From JAUNQW01 sp043424615 (GTDB lineage: Bacteria; Bacillota; Bacilli; Lactobacillales; Carnobacteriaceae_A), in assembly GCA_043424615.1 (NCBI GenBank), contig JBHWOX010000056.1, forward strand, positions 1 through 41,743: DNA of 41,743 bases, read 5' to 3'. Position numbers and translations under genes: made by a program. Position 1 is the stretch's first letter; each line of letters starts with the position of its first letter. This document shows, piece by piece, positions 25,201 through 32,990 of the stretch. The notes beneath the pieces are model-generated. The model saw only the letters and a program-made list of their open reading frames with translations, was not told where the DNA came from and did no database searches.

Positions 25201-25364
25201 TTATCATAAAGAGCATAAGAAATCGCATTAAAAATGCTACTTTTTCCTGATCCGGTGGGGCCTGTAATCAAAAATAAACCTTGCTGATTATAGGCCTCAA
25301 AATCAATTTCCACACGGTCTAAAAATGGGCCAAAGGCTTGCATGACTAAACGCTTAGGTCTCAT
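22293..25364 (-). CDS. sbcC: Nuclease SbcCD subunit C (Rad50-like ATPase)
   Basis: ATPase and tether of the SbcCD nuclease that opens hairpins and processes blocked DNA ends. It is 1023 aa with the SMC/Rad50 layout. An N-terminal Walker A (ITGPTGSGKSSIF, about 33-45) and Q-loop precede two long Glu/Gln/Leu-rich coiled coils. These are joined by the zinc hook C512-P-V-C515. A C-terminal ABC signature (ALSGGEKFKASLSLA) and Walker B (ALFIDEGFGTLD) close the head. The ATG directly follows the sbcD TAG stop with no gap, and its ribosome site lies within the end of sbcD, so the two are coupled. Confidence 0.96.
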   Translation of the reverse strand: MRPKRLVMQAFGPFLDRVEIDFEAYNQQGLFLITGPTGSGKSSIFNAISYALYDKKADGSKDSHIKSDFANSHQQCFVQFEFSHLSHHYSIYRRPEQQKYHPSRGSVTASKKVQLEKDGRLLTDLSNNTQVNHYIEGLLGLSHSQFNQIVLLPQGQFEQFLISKSSEKEEIFRSIFHTHLFESFQKHLDGRVRQIEADYQALKNQIKQSFEYMDGDRDEDLDLDQEDRDLDQVLSKLEEDMTKNRRELSALEEEASTQKNEEEELKAFIQQVEDYLQLKEEKAALDKKIEQVRLWKTQLENHQLAQDLRLKKEGYQQLKEKYDGQQKEYDHDCQLLDGKEKELAEKQEAYQDLVQLFNALDADRQQLQAWQEKERKLQQQQAILSKYQHYEDDNQQLKDKIESLEEKEKQQREQEQRCLKELADIADAKMKQEELMEKWQSLKEDLHSYEDQAYQLERYEGLVSEFKSLQEELEQAEHAQDQQAKTYHHARVHFHMNMAGLLAKDLDEDQPCPVCGSLDHPQPAQVGDKSVDQESLEELERNYQESQLHVQSLKQSSQQLHDQSHQLLEAMGVQAEELDDFKLEQQDHWKQALDKKEELQAAIEVCQERLDQQASVEDERQSLQVSVHQLEKERERAQTIWDENLKHMEEWQEELRQMVTDDQELDLAQLQDQIKDLASHIEKTNQDYYDERDRLQQLKADIQSLSSRLTVQAKHLKEGRLQVEKAQETYETALEESPLDAAFDEQLLSEDQRQGLQEQVSSYQDKRLINSHALRSVTLSEDVQAEASSYLNQSQQQLQQTRQRDEEIAKALTDLRLRQAKQEDVHQLIQEKARLLKDLDRDYRLSYDLASTANGKAAETANVSFERYVLGIYLDEILQVANQLLDQLTDQQFQLIRLEESDNRQGHKGLDISVLDRYSQSVRPATALSGGEKFKASLSLAIAMSQVIQERSAGDRMEALFIDEGFGTLDQTSINQALDALKVIQEGGRMIGLISHVSALKQVIPQQIQVEKTKEGSYLKQLS

Positions 25365-26498
25365 CTATTCCTCTTCCTTTCTTACTTGCAAGTAGCTTTC
25401 AGCCACTATGGATTGCTGGTCTTCGGTCATGCCATGGCCATGGAAATGCTGGTAAAAGTCCTCAAACATACCAACCAAATCTTTCTTTTCCAGCCGGTCT
25501 TTTGAAAAAATTTGACGGTGGTCTTCTCCTAGCAGACGGTGGATATAAGAAACCCCCATCAAATAAGGATAGGCCTGTTGCAGCCGATCCATGCTATCAA
25601 GCACATAATGTTCATCCAACAAGTCAATGAAAACATAATCTTCGCTACTTTCTTGGACTACATCCTTAAAATAACCTTTCAAAATTTTTAAATCGCGCTT
25701 TTGCTTGAAAGGACGTTTTTGAATGTTTAATTTGTTTTTATCAATATCAATGAGAGTATAGCTTTTTTGGTGGTGAGCTTCTGATTTGGAGTATTTTAAA
25801 GGGCTGCCGCTATACCGAATCTGCTCGGACATGACTTTTTGCCCCTGGTGGAGATGGCCCAAAGCCACATAATCAAAAGCTGAAAAAATTTCAGCTGGAA
25901 TCAAATCGGCATTTCCTACGGCTAAGGGTCGCTCAGAATCTGAGCGGACAATGCTATCAGCATGCTCATAAATGATATAGCCATGATAGATTAAAACATT
26001 TAAGCGCTGAGGATTCATCCGAGATTGAATCCTTTCCACTTGATAGCTAGCTAAGTCTTCATAGTCTTTGATGCTATCTTCCCCATATATCGCCCGCCCT
26101 GTTTCTGGATCAGCAAAGGGAAGCAACCAGAAATCTGCCGGACCAATCGACACCGGCTTCCAATCATTTTTTAGCTGACCTTCCACATAAAACTGCTCCT
26201 TAGCGAATAAGGGGCGGCCATATTCCAATAATTGAGGGTTATCATGGTTACCTGCTATCATAAGAAGCGGGATATTCATCTCATCAACAATCCGGGTGAT
26301 TAATTCATTAGCAAGAGCAAGTGTCTCTTGAGAGGGGTTAACACGATCATATAAGTCTCCAGCCATAATGATAGCGTCGATATCATCATCTGCTATCTCG
26401 TCCAACATAAGATTCAGGCTGTAGGATTGGTCATCTAAGCGTGAAAAACCGTTGACGACTTTGCCCAAATGCCAGTCGGCTGTATGTAAAATTTTCAT
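25365..26498 (-). CDS. sbcD: Nuclease SbcCD subunit D (Mre11-like)
   Basis: Metallophosphoesterase nuclease of the SbcCD complex, 377 aa. Motifs in order are HTADWHLGK (metal ligands D8, H10), IIMAGDLYDR, MIAGNHDN and the later GHLHQG. Promoter and start lie in a short intergenic region shared with the divergent TPM-domain gene. GGAGG is 13 bases before the ATG at 26498, a loose spacing, but the N-terminal MKILHTADWHLG fits the family start exactly. Confidence 0.96.
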   Translation of the reverse strand: MKILHTADWHLGKVVNGFSRLDDQSYSLNLMLDEIADDDIDAIIMAGDLYDRVNPSQETLALANELITRIVDEMNIPLLMIAGNHDNPQLLEYGRPLFAKEQFYVEGQLKNDWKPVSIGPADFWLLPFADPETGRAIYGEDSIKDYEDLASYQVERIQSRMNPQRLNVLIYHGYIIYEHADSIVRSDSERPLAVGNADLIPAEIFSAFDYVALGHLHQGQKVMSEQIRYSGSPLKYSKSEAHHQKSYTLIDIDKNKLNIQKRPFKQKRDLKILKGYFKDVVQESSEDYVFIDLLDEHYVLDSMDRLQQAYPYLMGVSYIHRLLGEDHRQIFSKDRLEKKDLVGMFEDFYQHFHGHGMTEDQQSIVAESYLQVRKEEE

Positions 26499-26555
26499 TA
26501 GCTTTCTTCTGCCTCCTGATCATAATTTCCCTTTCATTTTATAAAAGTAAATCGC

Positions 26556-26584
26556 TTAAGGCAAAGAATGACAAGTGATATAAT
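26556..26584 (+). promoter_or_regulatory. Promoter of the TPM-pspA pair
   Basis: Extended -10 TGATATAAT (TG at 26576-26577, TATAAT at 26579-26584) with a poor -35 TTAAGG 17 bases upstream (26556-26561). It leads to GGAAGGAGGA and the start at 26617. Confidence 0.6.
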
Positions 26585-26616
26585 AAAAATGAAAAAATTT
26601 GGAAGGAGGAAAAAGT

Positions 26617-27642
26617 ATGGGAAGAGGAGGGGGAAGCGGAGGCTCTAATCGTTCCGGTGGTTTTGGTGGCATGGGAGGCGGCCGGTCTGGAGGCTTCGGT
26701 GGCAATCTAGGAACAGGCCGTGGAGGATCACAGCCGAGATCACCCCAAGCTCGCCCTCCCCGCTACCGTCGCCCCTATCGGCCAATGGGCATGCCGCTCC
26801 CAATGAGACCGGTCGTCCTTCGACCTTCTAACGCAAGAAAAAATGGACCAGCTTCATCTCCTGGTCCTCCTTCAGGTCAAGGCCCCACTGGCTGCGGGAC
26901 AGGACTGATCAGCCTATTAGCCATCGGACTGATATTGTTCTTACTATTTTCCGTATTCAATCCCAGCTCATCCATTGAAAAATCGACCCGCCAACGGCAG
27001 CCTTTACCGGCAGGCAGTGTGAGAGAGACCGCCTATCTGACTGACCAAGCGAATTGGATTAACAATGATAGAAAAGCCCAAGGGGGATTAGAATATTTTT
27101 ATGATAAGACTGGTGTCCAGCCCCATCTGCTTATTTGTACAGATATCGAGGGAGAAAAAACATCTGACCCACAGAAAATAAAAGACTACGCCCAGCGTTT
27201 CTATGACCAGCATTTTGATGATGAAGGCCATTTGCTCTTAATTTTCTACGAACCTCAACCCTCCCGCTATGCTTCTTATTACCTAGCAGGTCAGCAGGCT
27301 AAAACGGTCATCGATGATGAAGCTGGCCAAATTTTATTGGATATCTTAGATGCTAACTATGCCAATGACCAATTAGGAGATGAAGAATTTTTTAGCCAAT
27401 CCTTCAAACAAGCGGCCGATCAAATCATGACGGTTCACCGCTCCCCTTGGCCTTGGCTGATTGGACTTGGCCTTCTGGCTTTATTAGCCTATCTCCTTTT
27501 TAGTTACTGGCAAAAACGTCAACGAGCGAAACGTCAAAGACAAAAGGAAACCGAAGAGATCTTAAGTCGTCCCATCGAAACATTCGGCCAAGAAGATTTA
27601 GAGCACTTAGAGAAAAAATACCAAGAGCAGGAAAGAGAGTAG
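26617..27642 (+). CDS. TPM-domain membrane protein with Gly-rich N-terminus
   Basis: A 341-aa protein. An N-terminal Gly/Ser/Arg-rich, then Pro/Arg-rich region (about 1-88) leads to a transmembrane helix (GLISLLAIGLILFLLFSVF). A TPM-like domain follows (YLTDQANWINND ... VQPHLLICTDIE ... LLLIFYEP), then a second helix (WPWLIGLGLLALLAYLLF) and a charged cytoplasmic tail. TPM domains occur in membrane quality-control or repair proteins of uncertain mechanism. The frame is open six codons upstream from a TTG, but GGAGG 7 bases before the ATG at 26617 fixes the start. The gene ends 9 bases before pspA, so the two are a unit, probably for envelope stress. Confidence 0.75.
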   Translation: MGRGGGSGGSNRSGGFGGMGGGRSGGFGGNLGTGRGGSQPRSPQARPPRYRRPYRPMGMPLPMRPVVLRPSNARKNGPASSPGPPSGQGPTGCGTGLISLLAIGLILFLLFSVFNPSSSIEKSTRQRQPLPAGSVRETAYLTDQANWINNDRKAQGGLEYFYDKTGVQPHLLICTDIEGEKTSDPQKIKDYAQRFYDQHFDDEGHLLLIFYEPQPSRYASYYLAGQQAKTVIDDEAGQILLDILDANYANDQLGDEEFFSQSFKQAADQIMTVHRSPWPWLIGLGLLALLAYLLFSYWQKRQRAKRQRQKETEEILSRPIETFGQEDLEHLEKKYQEQERE

Positions 27643-27651
27643 GAGGAAATC

Positions 27652-28347
27652 ATGTCTATTTTAAATCGTTTTACAGATATTATCAGTTCCAATATCAATG
27701 CTGTTTTAAATCGGATGGAAGATCCCGAAAAAATGATTGACGAATATTTACGCCAATTGTTAGATGACTTAGCTGAAGTGAAAAGCAACACAGCTGAAGT
27801 GATGGCTGAAGAAAGCCGAGCTAAACGCAAGGTCGATGAAAATGAAGCTGAAATATTAAAATATGAAAATTTTGCTAAAAAAGCCATCCAAGCGGGCAAT
27901 GATGAAGATGCCCGAGTTTTCCTAACTAAAAAACAAGAATTAGAAGAATTGGGCACTGGCCTCGCTAAGGCTTATGCCACTGCCCATGAAAATGCCTCAA
28001 AAATGAGACAAATGCATGATAAATTAGCCACCGATATAGAAACCCTCCGCCATAGAAGAAACATGCTCAAGACCCAGGCCTCAGTTGCTGATACCCAAGA
28101 GAAATTAAATAAAGCTAACGATCTCTCAGGCTCATCCCAAGATGCTCGGGCTAACTTCCAACGCATGGAGGAAAAAATTTCTAACCGGCTGGATAAGGCT
28201 CAGGCTATGGAAGAATTAAATGAGGGCGCAGACCATTCGGTTAAAAATTTAGAAGAAAAATACAGCCAGTCTACAGCCTCTGCTTCAGTCGAAAGCGAGC
28301 TGGAACAACTCAAGCAAGCCATGGCTGATGAAGACCAAACAAACTAA
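27652..28347 (+). CDS. pspA: PspA/IM30-family membrane-stress protein
   Basis: A 231-aa, almost wholly helical coiled-coil protein of the PspA/Vipp1/LiaH family. It starts MSILNRFTDIISSNINAVLNRMEDPEKMIDEYLRQ in the family manner: a short amphipathic helix for membrane binding, then ESCRT-III-like coiled coils. Such proteins polymerise on damaged membranes. No pspF, pspBC or liaRS gene is adjacent; control would come from the shared upstream promoter. AGTAGGAGGAA precedes the ATG. A strong terminator follows. Confidence 0.92.
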   Translation: MSILNRFTDIISSNINAVLNRMEDPEKMIDEYLRQLLDDLAEVKSNTAEVMAEESRAKRKVDENEAEILKYENFAKKAIQAGNDEDARVFLTKKQELEELGTGLAKAYATAHENASKMRQMHDKLATDIETLRHRRNMLKTQASVADTQEKLNKANDLSGSSQDARANFQRMEEKISNRLDKAQAMEELNEGADHSVKNLEEKYSQSTASASVESELEQLKQAMADEDQTN

Positions 28348-28354
28348 ATAAATG

Positions 28355-28389
28355 AAAAGGACGTGCTTTTTAAAAAGCACGTCCTTTTT
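28355..28389. terminator. Bidirectional terminator between pspA and the DUF1129 gene
   Basis: AAAAGGACGTGCTTTTT pairs with AAAAAGCACGTCCTTTT, followed by more T. A very long stem shared by two converging genes. Confidence 0.93.
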
Positions 28390-28393
28390 TATT

Positions 28394-29110
28394 TTAAAAG
28401 ATGCCACCCTTAACATCATACCGCCGTTTAAATAACCACTTGGCCGCCAGGGAGCCAGCACCAATAATAATACATAAAGAACTTGGGACAATAGGGTTGA
28501 TGGCCGCTGGAACATAAAGATTAATCAGAGCAGCAATCACCGCCCATAAGGCAATGGAACCCAGACTAGCAGCAAAATACTTCAGATAATTATTCTTTTG
28601 GTTGGGGCGAGGAGCCGTTTTGGTGATCGCTAACATAACAAAACCACCAATCACAAAGTTAGCAATCATCGATATCAAACCTAATTGATTCGCCTCTGGA
28701 TTTTCTGTGAAACTAACAGATAAGCCAGAGATTAAGGTGAAAACTCCACCCACCAATAAGGCTCCATCCACATATAATTTCCAATCTTCTGATAGCACCA
28801 CTTCTTCATGCTGGCTATCTTGAGCTTGTGAATGGACATTAAGGATTTTATCCGCTCGTTCACTCACTCGGCCGAATAAGCGGCGAGCCGTTAAGCCTTG
28901 GCTTTGTTTTTCATGGGCTTGTACGAGCAAGGGGTGAATCGCTTGTTGGATCGCTGGTGGCTTTAAGCCGCGCTCATCTAATTCTTTGCTTAATTTGTAA
29001 AAATAATTACTATTTTTATTGGTCAGCTCTTCAAAAATAGCTTGGTTTTCTTTTTGAATATTTTTAACTGAGCCTTCTGACTGACTTGTTTCTTCTTTTT
29101 GCTTCATCAT
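28394..29110 (-). CDS. DUF1129-family membrane protein
   Basis: A 238-aa protein. The soluble N-terminal part contains the DUF1129 pattern: LTNKNSNYFYKLSKELDERG, then QSQGLTARRLFG. Four to five hydrophobic helices fill residues 115-235. The frame is open 30 codons further upstream, overlapping the end of ychF. GGAG at 29115-29118 points to ATG at 29110 or 29107. The function of the family is unknown; it is widespread in Lactobacillales and often sits near ychF. Last gene of the rsmG-parAB-ychF run. Confidence 0.82.
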   Translation of the reverse strand: MMKQKEETSQSEGSVKNIQKENQAIFEELTNKNSNYFYKLSKELDERGLKPPAIQQAIHPLLVQAHEKQSQGLTARRLFGRVSERADKILNVHSQAQDSQHEEVVLSEDWKLYVDGALLVGGVFTLISGLSVSFTENPEANQLGLISMIANFVIGGFVMLAITKTAPRPNQKNNYLKYFAASLGSIALWAVIAALINLYVPAAINPIVPSSLCIIIGAGSLAAKWLFKRRYDVKGGIF

Positions 29111-29117
29111 TAAACTC

Positions 29118-30218
29118 CTAAACGTTGAATCTGAACAAGATAATGTCACCATCTTGAACGATATAATCTTTACCTTCTGAACGGTAGACGCCGGCTTCAC
29201 GAGCAGCAGCTACGCTTCCTGCTTCCACATAGTCTTCATAAGAAACAGTTTCTGCCCGAATAAATCCTCTTTCAAAGTCCGAGTGAATGACACCGGCTGC
29301 TTGAGGGGCTGTCATCCCCTTTTTAAAAGTCCAGGCTCGGCATTCTTTTTCACCGACTGTGAAGTAGGTGCCCAAACCTAGTAAGGCGTATGACGACCGG
29401 ATAAGGCGGTCTAACCCTGGTTCTTCTACTCCTAAGTCTTCTAAAAACATGGCTTTTTCATCATCTTCTAAAGCGGCCAATTCTTCTTCAATTTCAGCAG
29501 AAATGACTACCACTTCTGCCCCTTCCTGATCAGCTATGGCTTGGACTTCTTTCACATAATCATTGTCTGCATAATCAGCCATATCCCCTTCAGCCACATT
29601 AGCAACATAGAGCATGGGTTTAGCTGTTAGTAAGAATAAGCCTTTGACAATTTTTGCCTCTTCGTCAGAAAAGTCTAAAGAACGGACCGGTTGACCGGCT
29701 TCTAAGACAGGGAGGATACGGTCTAAAATTTCCATCTCTTCCGCCGCATTATCTTCTTTGGCACGAGCTTTTTTCTTGGTTTTTTCATAGCGTTTTTCAA
29801 CAGACTCCAAATCGGCCAAGGCTAACTCAATATTGATGGTTTCAATATCCTCTGTCGGGTTCACTCGCCCGTCCACATGGGTGATATTATCGTCATCAAA
29901 ACAGCGCACAACCTGGCAAATAGCGTCCACTTCACGAATATTGGCTAAGAATTTATTACCTAAGCCTTCTCCCTTACTGGCCCCACGTACAATTCCAGCA
30001 ATGTCAGTAAATTCAAAAGCTGTGGGTACTTTTTTATCAGGTTTGGCAATGTCGGTTAATACATCCAAACGAGGATCAGGGACTTCAACCACTCCCACAT
30101 TGGGATCTATAGTCGCAAATGGATAGTTGGCAGCTTCTGCGCCAGCTTTAGTAATAGCGTTAAATAAAGTTGACTTCCCAACGTTGGGTAAACCAACAAT
30201 TCCAGCAGTTAAGGCCAT
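29118..30218 (-). CDS. ychF: Redox-regulated ATPase YchF (Obg-like)
   Basis: Universal P-loop ATPase of the Obg family that binds ribosomes; 366 aa, full length. The P-loop GLPNVGKSTLFNAIT is at residues 8-22, and FTDIAGIVRGASKGEGLGNKFL gives the switch II region. The G4-like NVAE replaces NKxD (YVANVAEGD), which explains ATP over GTP preference in this family. The C-terminal TGS domain ends YIVQDGDIILFRFNV. It lies 26 bases after the DUF951 gene and 7 bases before the DUF1129 gene. Confidence 0.97.
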   Translation of the reverse strand: MALTAGIVGLPNVGKSTLFNAITKAGAEAANYPFATIDPNVGVVEVPDPRLDVLTDIAKPDKKVPTAFEFTDIAGIVRGASKGEGLGNKFLANIREVDAICQVVRCFDDDNITHVDGRVNPTEDIETINIELALADLESVEKRYEKTKKKARAKEDNAAEEMEILDRILPVLEAGQPVRSLDFSDEEAKIVKGLFLLTAKPMLYVANVAEGDMADYADNDYVKEVQAIADQEGAEVVVISAEIEEELAALEDDEKAMFLEDLGVEEPGLDRLIRSSYALLGLGTYFTVGEKECRAWTFKKGMTAPQAAGVIHSDFERGFIRAETVSYEDYVEAGSVAAAREAGVYRSEGKDYIVQDGDIILFRFNV

Positions 30219-30244
30219 AAATTTTCACACTCTTTCTTTAAAAT

Positions 30245-30430
30245 TTAGTCCGTCAAGACTTTTTTCATTTTTCTTTCAAATTCTTTGCGTGGCATCATTA
30301 CCAAATGACCACATCCTTGGCATTTGATACGGATATCCGCACCCATGCGGATGATTTCCCAGCAATTTTCTCCACATGGATGGGGTTTTTTCATTTCTAC
30401 TTCATCATGCAAATCATAGTTCTTTTCCAT
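30245..30430 (-). CDS. DUF951 protein
   Basis: A 61-aa protein of the conserved DUF951 family, found in Firmicutes between parB and ychF. It shows the typical start YDLHDEVEMKKPHPCGENCWEIIRMGADIRIKC and a Cys pattern (C-x4-C early, CxxC later: KCQGCG) that suggests a bound metal. Function unknown. AAAGGAGAG lies ahead of the ATG at 30430. Its position matches the usual gene order. Confidence 0.93.
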   Translation of the reverse strand: MEKNYDLHDEVEMKKPHPCGENCWEIIRMGADIRIKCQGCGHLVMMPRKEFERKMKKVLTD

Positions 30431-30446
30431 GATACTCTCCTTTAGT

Positions 30447-31337
30447 TTATTCCAGTCTTATATCCATCTCATCCAAAATACGGCTGAGATCTTGTTCAGA
30501 ATTGAATTCAATTTCAATTTTACCCGCGCCTGATTTTCGACTCAGAATATTGACCCGAGTGGCAAATTTTTCAACCAAACACTCTTCACTGGCGCGGATA
30601 TAATTGGGCTTGGCTTTTTTCTTCGTTTTTTTTGCAGGTCGTTCAGACTTTTCTCGATTGGCCTGAGCCACCGCTTCTTCTAAAGCTCTGACGGTAAGGT
30701 TTTCTTCAACCGCTTCTTTGGCAAAGGGGAGAATTTTTGATTTATCCTTCAAGCCCAGCAAGGTCCGGGCAATCCCCATGGAAATATCTTTTTGATTTAA
30801 AAGTTCCTTCACAGGATCAGGTAATTTAAGTAGGCGGAGAGAGTTAGTCACATGGGGACGACTTTTGCCTAAGCGTTCAGCCACCTGGCTTTGGGTGAGA
30901 TCCAATTTTTCCATCATCATCTGGTAGGCTTCCGCCTCTTCTAAGGCAGTCAGATCTTCCCTTTGTAAGTTTTCCAAGACAGCCAACTCAATCATTTCTT
31001 CTTCTGTTAATTGGCGAACGATGGCGGGAATGGTTTGGTTTCCTGCTAATTTCGAAGCTCTCACCCGCCGCTCACCAGCTACAATCTCATAGCCACTAAT
31101 AGAAGACGCTCGTAAAACAATGGGTTGCAAAACCCCAGATTGTTGTATGGAATCAGCCAATTCTTGCAAGGCTTTTTGATCAAAATTGTGGCGAGGTTGG
31201 TGGGGATTGGGACGGATGTCATCTAAAGGAATATCTTGAATCTGGTCTTCATTTTTTTCAATGGCTTGACTTTGAATATCTTGAAAAAGAGCATCAATCC
31301 CGCGGCCGAGTCTTTTTTTACTGTCGGTCATTGGCAA
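30447..31337 (-). CDS. parB: Chromosome partitioning protein ParB (Spo0J type)
   Basis: Binds parS near the origin, spreads on DNA and loads SMC. The 296-aa chain shows LGRGIDALF at the N-terminus, the PNPHQPR segment, the CTPase GERRVRA motif and the helix-turn-helix TQSQVAERLGKSRPHVTNSLRLL. The gene overlaps parA by 20 bases. The TTG at 31337 has GGAGG at an ideal 6 bases, while the ATG two codons later is 12 bases away; TTG is therefore the likely start. No exact parS is seen in the window. It is called Spo0J rather than Noc because it follows parA. Confidence 0.95.
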   Translation of the reverse strand: MPMTDSKKRLGRGIDALFQDIQSQAIEKNEDQIQDIPLDDIRPNPHQPRHNFDQKALQELADSIQQSGVLQPIVLRASSISGYEIVAGERRVRASKLAGNQTIPAIVRQLTEEEMIELAVLENLQREDLTALEEAEAYQMMMEKLDLTQSQVAERLGKSRPHVTNSLRLLKLPDPVKELLNQKDISMGIARTLLGLKDKSKILPFAKEAVEENLTVRALEEAVAQANREKSERPAKKTKKKAKPNYIRASEECLVEKFATRVNILSRKSGAGKIEIEFNSEQDLSRILDEMDIRLE

Positions 31338-32085
31338 TCACTTCCTCCGCTAGCTTGCTATATTCCATTGCTCCTTTTGATTTTTGGTCATAATCCACTA
31401 TGGTCAAGCCATAGGAAGGGGCTTCAGACAAGCGGACATTACGAGGAATGATGGTGTCATAAACTTTTTCATGGAAATATTTTTTTACTTCCTGGACGAC
31501 ATCTTGACCTAAATTAGTTCGGGCGTCATACATGGTCATGAGCACGCCCTCTATTTTTAAGTTCGGATTGAAATGTTTTTGGACTAAACGAATGGTATTT
31601 AATAATTGGCTCAAACCTTCCAAGGCATAATATTCTGCCTGGACCGGAATAATCACTGAATCACTGGCTGTGAAAGCGTTAATTGTAAGATGACCCAAAG
31701 AAGGAGGACAATCGATCAAGATATAATCGTATTGGTCACGGATGCCTTCAATGGCTTGATCTAGCCTGGCTTCACGTCTCTGCATGCTGGTCAATTCAAC
31801 TTCAGCTCCAGCTAATTCGATAGAAGAAGGGACTGCCCACATATTTTCACGGCTCGTTGGAACAATGACCTCTTTTATATCGGCATCTTCAATCAAAACA
31901 TTGTAAATATCTTGGTCAATGTCCGTTTTTCTAATTCCAACCCCTGAAGTCGCATTACCCTGAGCGTCCATATCAATCATGAGAACTTTATAATCAAAAT
32001 AAGCGAGAGAGGCTCCTAAGTTAACTGTGGTGGTGGTTTTACCGACCCCACCCTTTTGGTTGGCAATGGAGATAATCTTCGTCAT
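31318..32085 (-). CDS. parA: Chromosome partitioning ATPase ParA (Soj)
   Basis: Deviant Walker ATPase that acts with ParB in chromosome segregation and also touches DnaA-dependent initiation in Bacillus. It is 255 aa and starts MTKIISIANQKGGVGKTTTTVNLG, with the second conserved Asp segment MIDMDAQGNAT and then DYILIDCPPSLG. The start at 32085 follows AAGGATAGC. It sits between rsmG (18-base gap) and parB. Confidence 0.97.
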   Translation of the reverse strand: MTKIISIANQKGGVGKTTTTVNLGASLAYFDYKVLMIDMDAQGNATSGVGIRKTDIDQDIYNVLIEDADIKEVIVPTSRENMWAVPSSIELAGAEVELTSMQRREARLDQAIEGIRDQYDYILIDCPPSLGHLTINAFTASDSVIIPVQAEYYALEGLSQLLNTIRLVQKHFNPNLKIEGVLMTMYDARTNLGQDVVQEVKKYFHEKVYDTIIPRNVRLSEAPSYGLTIVDYDQKSKGAMEYSKLAEEVIANDRQ

Positions 32086-32102
32086 GCTATCCTTCTCCCT
32101 TC

Positions 32103-32819
32103 CTATTCAATAGGCTTCTTATTCGGTGTTCCGGCTTTACGAGGATATTTATTGGGTGTTTCCTTTCTTTTTTGAATCACGTAGATATGGCGTTCCCCGG
32201 CCTCTTGTGGGAGATCAAAAGTCACATCTTCTATATATTTTCCACCCATCGTGGCGATAGCTTTTTTAGCCTTTTCCATCTCGTCGTCTCCCCCACTGGC
32301 CTTCATTGCTATAAAGTAGCCTGATTTTTTCACTAAGGGAAGACACAATTCAGTTAAAACACTCATCCGTGCAACTGCACGAGCAGTGACCATAGCATAA
32401 GACGCCCGGTGCTGCTTGTTTTGGCCAAAATCCTCCGCCCGGCTATGGTATAAATCCACATCTTCCAAACCCAATTCATCCACTAAGACTTGTAAAAATT
32501 TAATACGCTTATTTAAAGAATCGACAATCGTGATAGCTAGATTGGGAAACATAATTTTGAGGGGGATGGAAGGAAAACCTGCACCAGAACCCACATCACA
32601 AAGATTAGCTTCAGCATTAAAAGCTTCCACCTTAGCCAGGCTGAGGGAATCATAGAAATGCTTGAGGTAAACCTCATCCCGGTCAGTAATAGCGGTTAAA
32701 TTGATTTTTTCATTCCACTCCACTAAAAGTTCATAATATCTTTCAAATTGTTTCATTTTATTTTCATCAATAGGTAAATTGAGAGCGTTTAAAGCGTGAA
32801 AAAATTCATCAGGATTCAT
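32103..32819 (-). CDS. rsmG: 16S rRNA (guanine-527-N7) methyltransferase RsmG
   Basis: Methylates G527 (E. coli numbering) of 16S rRNA using SAM. 238 aa; motif I is DVGSGAGFPSIPL, with EWNEKINLTAITD before it and YAMVTARAVA after. It ends with the basic KYPRKAGTPNKKPI tail typical of Gram-positive RsmG. AAAAGGAGAG precedes the ATG at 32819. First gene of the rsmG-parA-parB-DUF951-ychF-DUF1129 run, the arrangement near many Firmicute origins. Confidence 0.96.
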   Translation of the reverse strand: MNPDEFFHALNALNLPIDENKMKQFERYYELLVEWNEKINLTAITDRDEVYLKHFYDSLSLAKVEAFNAEANLCDVGSGAGFPSIPLKIMFPNLAITIVDSLNKRIKFLQVLVDELGLEDVDLYHSRAEDFGQNKQHRASYAMVTARAVARMSVLTELCLPLVKKSGYFIAMKASGGDDEMEKAKKAIATMGGKYIEDVTFDLPQEAGERHIYVIQKRKETPNKYPRKAGTPNKKPIE

Positions 32820-32843
32820 TTTATCTCTCCTTTTTTCAGCTAG

Positions 32844-32869
32844 TGTGAAACCGAAAAGATGGTTTCACA
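32844..32869. repeat. Inverted repeat upstream of rsmG
   Basis: Perfect 9-bp arms TGTGAAACC and GGTTTCACA around an 8-base centre, 25 bases ahead of rsmG. It lies downstream of a weak promoter-like TTGTTT-16-TAGGAT. No T-run follows, so it is not a terminator. An operator or a leader hairpin is possible. Confidence 0.6.
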
Positions 32870-32936
32870 TACTCTTCTATCCTATCAAATATTCAACAAA
32901 AAACAATAAGACTCCCCCATTTAAGGGCTTTTAAAA

Positions 32937-32975
32937 GCGAAAAATCAGTAGCTCTTAAGAGCTACTGATTTTCGC
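32937..32975 (-). terminator. Terminator after the sigI operon
   Basis: A 16-bp perfect palindromic stem (AAAATCAGTAGCTCTT / AAGAGCTACTGATTTT), plus three more pairs after a single bulge and TTTTTCGCTTTT on the minus strand. It has almost no loop at the centre, so the apical pairs must open. Confidence 0.75.
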
Positions 32976-32990
32976 GTCAACACTTATTTT

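Noticed and set aside
29838..30327. Plus-strand open frames opposite ychF
   Set aside because: Antisense shadows of a highly conserved gene; no ribosome sites or protein motifs.
30447..32869. parS site in the parAB region
   Set aside because: I did not find TGTTTCACGTGAAACA or a close version; the nearest sequence has the half-sites in swapped order and spaced apart.
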